Part shown: in pieces, positions 42,201 to 46,112 of the stretch
Position numbering within the stretch: position 1 is the stretch's first letter
Layout: each line of letters begins with the position of its first letter
Source of the DNA: Candidatus Coproplasma stercoravium
GTDB taxonomy: Bacteria; Bacillota; Clostridia; Christensenellales; Borkfalkiaceae
NCBI GenBank assembly: GCA_018713165.1
Contig: DVFR01000016.1
Span: 1 to 46,112, forward strand
DNA length: 46,112 nucleotides
Direction of reading: 5' to 3'
Made by a program: the position numbers and the translations under genes
Notes under the pieces: generated by a model
What the model saw: the letters and a program-made list of their open reading frames with translations, nothing else
Told to the model about the DNA's origin: nothing
Databases searched by the model: none

Positions 42201-45200
42201 GTCGGTTATGCTGCATGAACCTATTAAATCGCCGATAAGCCCGCCGATATTAACCGCGCCGCGGCTTATTATCCGGCCGCTGAGCGCAACATTTTTAACT
42301 GCGCCGTTGCTCAGTCTCTGCGCCAAAGCGCCCACGTTGATTATCGACGAGCCGGTATAGTCGACGGCGATATCAACCTCAAGCTGCAGGTCGTGCGCGC
42401 CGCCATACAGAGTGGCAAACAGCGAATCGTTGAGCCCCGCTATGCCGTACCCGTCGCCGATGAGGGTACCGTTGAAATCGAACGGCGTCCAATCAACGCC
42501 CGAGAGGTCGATATCGGCAGTCAGGCGTGCCTCCGTGCCCGCCGCCGAACCGTTGAGCGCGGCGAGCTCCTCCGCCGTCGAAACTGTTTTAAAATAGTTG
42601 CCGTACTTTATATTGCCCATATCGGACAATCTGTCCCACTCGATTATAAAGTAGTTTGCCTTGGTGTTATAATCGTCGTCCCAATAACCGTCGGTTCTCA
42701 GCGTGTTGTGGTCCTGGTTGCCGCTGCCGTTGTTGGGTTCGCCGCTTGCCCAGTGTGTGTAGCTGAACGCGTCGCCGAATACCCACTGCCAGTTGCCCTC
42801 CTCCGCCTCGTCAGAACCGCCGAGGTAGAACGTGCTGTTGTAACCCTTATATTTATTTACCGAATAGAGGAAAGTGTTTTCGTGTTCGTTTGCAACGGTT
42901 GCAAGATATCCGCCGAGATATTCGGCATACTTTTCGGCGTCCGTCCAGAGCTTCGCCTCGGTTACGAACGCGTAGTAATGGTTGCCGTAACTGTAAATCT
43001 CGAGCGTTATCTCTTCGCCGTCGATATCGGTGAAAGTGCGCGTGTCGGGCACGATTACCGACCTTATATTATCCCATTCGCAAACAACGTAATTACCCCT
43101 TTTGTCGCCGCTGTCGTTCCAGCCGTAGTTAGGGTACGAGCCGTAAAATTCGAGGAAATCCTCGCTGCCGCCGCTCGGCTCCTTTCCTCCCCAGAACGTA
43201 TAGCCGAACGTCTCCCCGGTAACCCACTGCCATTTGCCCTCTTCAGCCTCGTCGGAAGCGCCCAGCCAATAGTTGTAGTTGCCGGGGTCCTCGGCAGAGA
43301 GCGTTATTGCTACGGCATTCTGCTCGCCCTCGGTTGTGATAGTGGCAAGATGACCGCCTAAAAATTCGCAGTACGCCTCCGCGTCATGCCAGCCCGACGC
43401 CTTGTATTTTATCGCCGCGTAGTAGTGCCCGTTGTACGAATATACGTTAAAGCCGAGTTTTTCGCTGAGCTCTTCGTTTTTGGGCAGAGTATATCTCACC
43501 TCTACGGTCACGTCGGCGGAGGGTGCCGTAAGCAAGAACGAACTGCCCTCTCCTACCTTTACGCCGTCGATATAGAACTCGGTGTCGTATCCGCCGAGCG
43601 CCATGGGACGGCTTACCGTTACACTGTCGCCCTCGAGCGCCGTTCCGAGCACTGTAACCACGTCATCTCCGCCTATTACGGAATATGACACCGAAACGGT
43701 TATGTAGTGGCGGTATTTTGCATAAACGTCGAGCGTTTCGTAAGTATAGTTCCATTCTCCGAGGCCGTTGCCCTCTTCATCGGTGAGCGCAACTTCCTCC
43801 CCGTCTATCACTGCATACCAGCATACAAACACCTTATCGTCCTGCTCTTCGGGCGGAGTTATCGAATATCTGCTGCCGAACTTTATCTCCAGCACTTCAT
43901 ACGACAAATCGTCGTTGTAACAATAGAGCTCGGTATAGTCGTGCCATTTGGGATAGAGTCTGGTTATGCCGTATGTGCCGTACGTTATCTCGTAAACAGG
44001 CTCGTCGGAAAGGTCTTCGTTTTTGCACCAGCCCATAAACGCCGCGCCGTTCCTGTCTTCAAGCACGGGCAGCAAAAATCCTTCACTCTCGACGTTATAG
44101 GTGTATCTGTCGTAAACGGTATCGTCAACTATGAGCTCGAGCGTATAATTTATCGGGTCAGACCACCTTGCGTAGTAATCGGTTATGTTGCCGTACGATA
44201 TGGCGTATACCGGATTTCCCGAAAAGAGCGGGCTGGGATACCAGCCGAGGAATTCATAGCCTCCGCGTTCGGGCTCATCGTCGTAGTACTCGCCGCGGAA
44301 TATAACTATATCTTCTGTATCATCATCCGTAACGTGCAACGTTACCGTGCAATATTCCCGCCATATCGCATAAAGCGTTATATCGGAAGTGATTGCGCCC
44401 GTGTACTCTATGCCGCCCGCGGCGTATGAGCTCCAGCCGGAAATCATCCTGCCGTCCTCTTCCTTTACGGGCGTTTCGAGCTCGGAAAAATCAATGCCGT
44501 AATCAACCTGCATTTTCACGGGCGAGGTCACGCCGCCGTCGTTGAAATCGAACGTAACTTCCAGCTTGCGCACGCCGAATTGGGCATAGAGAGAAATCTC
44601 CGCCGTATTTTCGTCTTTGAATTTATAAAATTTGTCGTTCAGCCTGTCGAAACCCGTAAGAGGCTTTCCTTCGCCGTCAGTTACCGCGTTGCCGTATGTT
44701 AAACCGCCGTTCTCTCCTGCCGTGAAGCCGTCGTACCAGCCGAGGAAGTTCTTGCCTTCAAGCTGCGGCACGGGCATCTGGCTCACATTCGAGTTATATA
44801 CGGCAGAGTCCGTGTCGTAGAGGGAAGTTTCGCCGTTTTCATCAACCAGATAATACGAAATGTCGCAGTCGACATAGTTCCAGTACCCGTAGAGAGACAT
44901 AGCCCTGTCAATAATAGTACCGGGCACCTGGTTGCCGTTTGAATCGAAGTAGCGCACGCCGTCGCTGTTATACAGCCCCAAAAACTCGTTGCCGTATTTT
45001 GCCTGCGGCACGCGCACAGTGTTGCCTTCGGGACTGGACTGCAAAACCGAAACAGTATAGTCGTAGCCACCGCTGACGTCGTTGACGTCCTCAAACACGT
45101 CGAGATACCATTTAGGTTCCGAATGCCCCGACGACGTATCGCATGCCGACAGCGTTACTGCAAACGCCGCCGCAAACAGCACAAACGCAAAACATAAAAC

Positions 45201-45230
45201 AATGTTTTTTAAAACCCTGAATTTTTTCAT
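39291..45230 (-). CDS. 1979-residue lipoprotein: Listeria-Bacteroides repeats, two C-type lectin-like domains, long GLUG-type repeat tail
   Basis: Lipobox LSAC (Cys30) anchors it outside the membrane. Residues ~45-560 carry several Listeria-Bacteroides modules (EFLGLYN, NFLGWYDG, YEFLGWYPS). Two C-type lectin-like domains follow at ~595-720 and ~745-865, recognised by WLGASDEAEEGKWQWV and the GEPNNG loop (EPN in the second, EPSG in the first); EPN usually means mannose-type sugar binding. From ~870 to the end are dozens of GLUG-like units (GGIIGYIYGNV, NSGDITGNNKVGGILG). ATG 45230 follows AGGAGG. Upstream is a 258-bp gap with an apparently invertible promoter. Likely an adhesin or glycan-binding protein; ligand unknown. 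Confidence 0.88.
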   Translation of the reverse strand: MKKFRVLKNIVLCFAFVLFAAAFAVTLSACDTSSGHSEPKWYLDVFEDVNDVSGGYDYTVSVLQSSPEGNTVRVPQAKYGNEFLGLYNSDGVRYFDSNGNQVPGTIIDRAMSLYGYWNYVDCDISYYLVDENGETSLYDTDSAVYNSNVSQMPVPQLEGKNFLGWYDGFTAGENGGLTYGNAVTDGEGKPLTGFDRLNDKFYKFKDENTAEISLYAQFGVRKLEVTFDFNDGGVTSPVKMQVDYGIDFSELETPVKEEDGRMISGWSSYAAGGIEYTGAITSDITLYAIWREYCTVTLHVTDDDTEDIVIFRGEYYDDEPERGGYEFLGWYPSPLFSGNPVYAISYGNITDYYARWSDPINYTLELIVDDTVYDRYTYNVESEGFLLPVLEDRNGAAFMGWCKNEDLSDEPVYEITYGTYGITRLYPKWHDYTELYCYNDDLSYEVLEIKFGSRYSITPPEEQDDKVFVCWYAVIDGEEVALTDEEGNGLGEWNYTYETLDVYAKYRHYITVSVSYSVIGGDDVVTVLGTALEGDSVTVSRPMALGGYDTEFYIDGVKVGEGSSFLLTAPSADVTVEVRYTLPKNEELSEKLGFNVYSYNGHYYAAIKYKASGWHDAEAYCEFLGGHLATITTEGEQNAVAITLSAEDPGNYNYWLGASDEAEEGKWQWVTGETFGYTFWGGKEPSGGSEDFLEFYGSYPNYGWNDSGDKRGNYVVCEWDNIRSVIVPDTRTFTDIDGEEITLEIYSYGNHYYAFVTEAKLWTDAEKYAEYLGGYLATVANEHENTFLYSVNKYKGYNSTFYLGGSDEAEEGNWQWVFGDAFSYTHWASGEPNNGSGNQDHNTLRTDGYWDDDYNTKANYFIIEWDRLSDMGNIKYGNYFKTVSTAEELAALNGSAAGTEARLTADIDLSGVDWTPFDFNGTLIGDGYGIAGLNDSLFATLYGGAHDLQLEVDIAVDYTGSSIINVGALAQRLSNGAVKNVALSGRIISRGAVNIGGLIGDLIGSCSITDCANYASISGTGVSGGGTTGGILGVANIGTTLNEFSGNINYGSVSGPHVGGLIGYIAITATLSDCTNYGDISGTTQYCGGIVGQATKQITIDGCVSRGEIVNENGGGKYVGSGSVTYTNLPVVEINSADDLWLLENNIAQESFILTADIDLSGREWTPIALAASLNGGGFTISGVELTSNATENLAFFTTVSGTLSNITFNDVTVTSTAYESVSLGVVCVTLTGTLTGVTVEDSCLVTGVNATAGALAATISGGTVENCVNYAAVTTNSTSDTGATGGIAGTFSNGTISETQNHGDIAGNYRVGGLAGFAELNVHIADCKNTGTVTGKNGSTGGIAGRWAANVNSTSALLENSGAVTGGDNVGGIFGLIEFSSDYTMNGGYKNSGAVSGSNNVGGLFGKAEAASYRFTVAGDTVNSGDISGYDSVGGIAGYLKFRYISLSGAVNTGDVTAENSYAGGIVGFAGATDYSSVIANSSSSAAISAGFIVGGIAGQAENIVLDGCDNAGSSVTATSYRLESDVPYVYLGGYAGSAGGVINSVNTVDISYDNRGGRVGGIAGYSYNINNFSGSENRAAVYAPRSSYVGGVAGSISVSGNFTLGNFKNSGAVTGADYVGGVIGCIYGNVSVGYKDFNATVTFTAIENSGEITGNNKVGGILGYGYLNSTHSGYHTSLFKLSATRLTNSGDITGQSYVGGLFGHVYSDDSSSTVTEGSSSGAVSAEYYVGGLAGKIENIKLTDCSNAGTSVTATGYVIESDVQYAYVGGYAGFGYSFENCHNASDITYSGSGARIGGIAGYANGAFTNCSNTGTITALTSNAVGGVSGYAEYSGSITFTNIKNSGAVTGADYVGGIIGYIYGNVSVGYNDFNATVTFTAIENSGDITGNNKVGGILGYGYLNSSHNGYHTSLFKLSATRLTNSGDITGQSYVGGLFGHAYSDDSSSYIIDYSSTGSVVYTGTDGGEICGKLENISLS
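39391..39701 (-). repeat. 311-bp near-identical duplication inside the GLUG tail, copy A
   Basis: Matches 40093-40403 with an offset of 702 bp (234 codons). Differences are scattered single bases, mostly silent, so the duplication is recent or kept alike by gene conversion. Confidence 0.85.
40093..40403 (-). repeat. 311-bp near-identical duplication inside the GLUG tail, copy B
   Basis: Partner of 39391-39701; both code SLFKLSATRLTNSGDITGQ and the surrounding modules. Confidence 0.85.
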
Positions 45231-45315
45231 AACGCCTCCTGCTTTCTCACGACCAAACTTCCCGAAGCACGGTTACGTTCGTCCTTTTTTCCGCTTTGAA
45301 AAAATGCGCGCGAAA

Positions 45316-45471
45316 TATTCTAATCAATGAACAATATAATATTTGAATACATAAATGATTTTGTCAATAATTGCAACAAATGGAAAGCAGTCCTAAAATT
45401 TACAAAATTACTTGCAGTTTGCATTATGGTTTGTTATAATACTAATATATAAGAGTACATTGATTAGAATA
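45316..45471. repeat. Putative invertible promoter segment (14-bp inverted repeats, 156 bp overall)
   Basis: Left TATTCTAATCAATG (45316-45329) and right CATTGATTAGAATA (45458-45471) are exact inverted copies. The segment between them holds the best promoter of the gap. It sits between the ATG of the giant lipoprotein (86 bp away) and the 3' end of a tyrosine recombinase gene (18 bp away). This is the usual layout of an invertible DNA switch; inversion is inferred, not seen. Confidence 0.6.
45412..45440 (+). promoter_or_regulatory. Consensus promoter within the invertible segment, pointing away from the lipoprotein gene
   Basis: TTGCAG (45412-45417), 17-bp spacer, TATAAT (45435-45440) with an extended -10 (TGTTATAAT). 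In the present orientation it runs into the antisense side of the recombinase gene, where there is no gene to serve. After inversion it would lie near 45347-45375 on the minus strand and read into the lipoprotein gene. Confidence 0.65.
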
Positions 45472-45488
45472 ATTTATGAACTTTTTGC

Positions 45489-46112
45489 CTATAGCAGTTT
45501 TCCAAGCCTGTTCATCATATTAGCTTTGTGCTCCATGAGGGAATGAGCGTAACGGTTGAGTGTTACCGTGGGATTTTTGTGCCCCAGTATTTCCGACAGA
45601 GTTTTTACGTCCATGCCGCACTCGAGGGCGCGCGTCGCAAAGGTGTGCCGCAAAGCGTGAAAACATCTGTGAGGTATTTTAAGTTTTTTGAGAAGCAGTT
45701 CAAAGCTTCGCTGGTAGGAACGAACCGACACTGCGCGCCCGTTCGCCGATACCACGAAAGGCGAACTGCTCTTTTTCTTTACGTCTTTCAGCACGGGCAG
45801 CAACTGTTTAGGCAACGGAATCTCCCGACGGGACGCGGGAGTTTTCGGTTCATCTATAACAAGCCCGCCCCTCCCGTCGTGGCAGGACTTTGAAACCGAG
45901 AGAACACCTTTTGCAAAATCGATGTCGTCCCATTGCAGAGCGATGAGCTCGCCTATGCGCAGTCCGCTGTACAAACAAAGGATAATGCCGTACAGTTTAT
46001 CTTTTTTCCCATTCAAAATCGCTTGCTCTATCTGTTTCTGCTCGGCGAGGGTAAAACACTTCACGGGCTTCTCTTTCAGTTTCGGGCGTTTGAGTTTATC
46101 CGCCGTGTATTC
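45489..46112 (-). CDS. Tyrosine recombinase/integrase, 5' end outside the window
   Basis: The C-terminal 207 residues are present; the frame is open to the window edge, so the N-terminal DNA-binding domain is missing only because of the cut. Catalytic residues are all visible: Arg in SGLRIGELIALQW, the HALRHTFATRA box (His-x-x-Arg), LGHKN, and the nucleophile Tyr in NRYAHS. The text is closest to phage/Tn916-like integrases and site-specific recombinases. Its stop is 18 bp from the right inverted repeat of the putative promoter switch, so it may be the invertase; equally it may belong to an integrated element lying beyond the window. Confidence 0.92.
   Translation of the reverse strand, partial: EYTADKLKRPKLKEKPVKCFTLAEQKQIEQAILNGKKDKLYGIILCLYSGLRIGELIALQWDDIDFAKGVLSVSKSCHDGRGGLVIDEPKTPASRREIPLPKQLLPVLKDVKKKSSSPFVVSANGRAVSVRSYQRSFELLLKKLKIPHRCFHALRHTFATRALECGMDVKTLSEILGHKNPTVTLNRYAHSLMEHKANMMNRLGKLL

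Noticed and set aside
39291-42600. CRISPR-like regular DNA repeats in the GLUG region
   Set aside because: Repeats are coding modules of variable length within one open reading frame.
45330-45390. Minus-strand TTGACA in the inverted segment as present promoter of the giant lipoprotein
   Set aside because: TTGACA (45366-45361) exists but only AAATAT stands at 17 bp and better -10 boxes are 20 or more bp away, so it is much weaker than the + strand promoter. Low-level transcription from it cannot be excluded.
45489-46112. Prophage or integrative element boundary inside the window
   Set aside because: Only one recombinase gene is seen, no att-like direct repeat or phage genes are present, and the neighbouring sequence is inverted rather than direct repeats. 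It remains possible beyond the right edge.

Overview
The window (about 46 kb, roughly half G+C) looks like the chromosome of a strictly anaerobic, Gram-positive-type bacterium of the class Clostridia, probably an uncultured gut lineage. I infer this from a trimeric [FeFe] hydrogenase, a membrane pyrophosphatase with the K+-dependent signature, single-chain iron-sulfur L-serine dehydratase, many Cys-lipoproteins with BspA-type leucine-rich, Listeria-Bacteroides and GLUG-type repeats, strong AGGAGG ribosome sites and consensus TTGACA/TATAAT promoters with 17-bp spacers. The exact order cannot be fixed from the sequence alone. No rRNA, tRNA or CRISPR array was seen.

Layout. 0-2.2 kb: an orphan type IV pilin-like surface protein whose start is interrupted by a run of nine G. 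2.3-8.3 kb: housekeeping energy and redox genes (pyrophosphatase hppA, HIT hydrolase, GltD-like flavoprotein, MATE exporter). 8.3-8.9 kb: non-coding mosaic of repeats. 8.9-13.2 kb: hydCBA operon for an electron-bifurcating type [FeFe] hydrogenase. 13.4-14.3 kb: a TIR-like/RipA-like membrane protein, a candidate stand-alone defence gene. 14.4-18.4 kb: a MarR regulator with two operator-like palindromes followed by a heterodimeric ABC exporter. 18.7-22.1 kb: two-component system divergent from a GT4 glycosyltransferase, with a PhoB/PhoP-like row of TTACA boxes between them. 22.2-27.3 kb: a Sel1 protein, a BspA-like lipoprotein and L-serine dehydratase. 27.3-36 kb: an accessory zone with two paralogous mini-HTH genes sharing an ACGGCGCCGT palindrome, a broken L-fucose isomerase-like gene, a repeat lipoprotein, an XRE-XRE-TM-LytM fusion, a small secreted protein, an XRE membrane protein, an MFS carrier and a small orphan. 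36-45.2 kb: two giant lipoproteins (fibronectin-III-like, and C-type-lectin plus GLUG). 45.2-46.1 kb: a promoter region bounded by 14-bp inverted repeats, then a tyrosine recombinase that runs off the window.

The most striking theme is a surface-protein arsenal with two apparent and mechanistically different phase switches. At the left end, a 9-G homopolymer separates a well-supported ATG from the prepilin signal; 8 or 11 G would put them in frame, 9 does not. At the right end, a consensus extended -10 promoter sits inside a 156-bp segment bounded by 14-bp inverted repeats, beside a tyrosine recombinase, and currently points away from the 1979-residue lipoprotein; inversion would aim it at that gene and the fibronectin-like lipoprotein behind it. 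Both are read directly from sequence as layouts; switching itself is inference.

A second item is a 283-bp element with 27-bp terminal inverted repeats directly in front of the MATE exporter gene, with a 56-bp short relative in front of the glycosyltransferase gene. It may be a MITE, a cis-acting RNA, or a MITE used as a leader.
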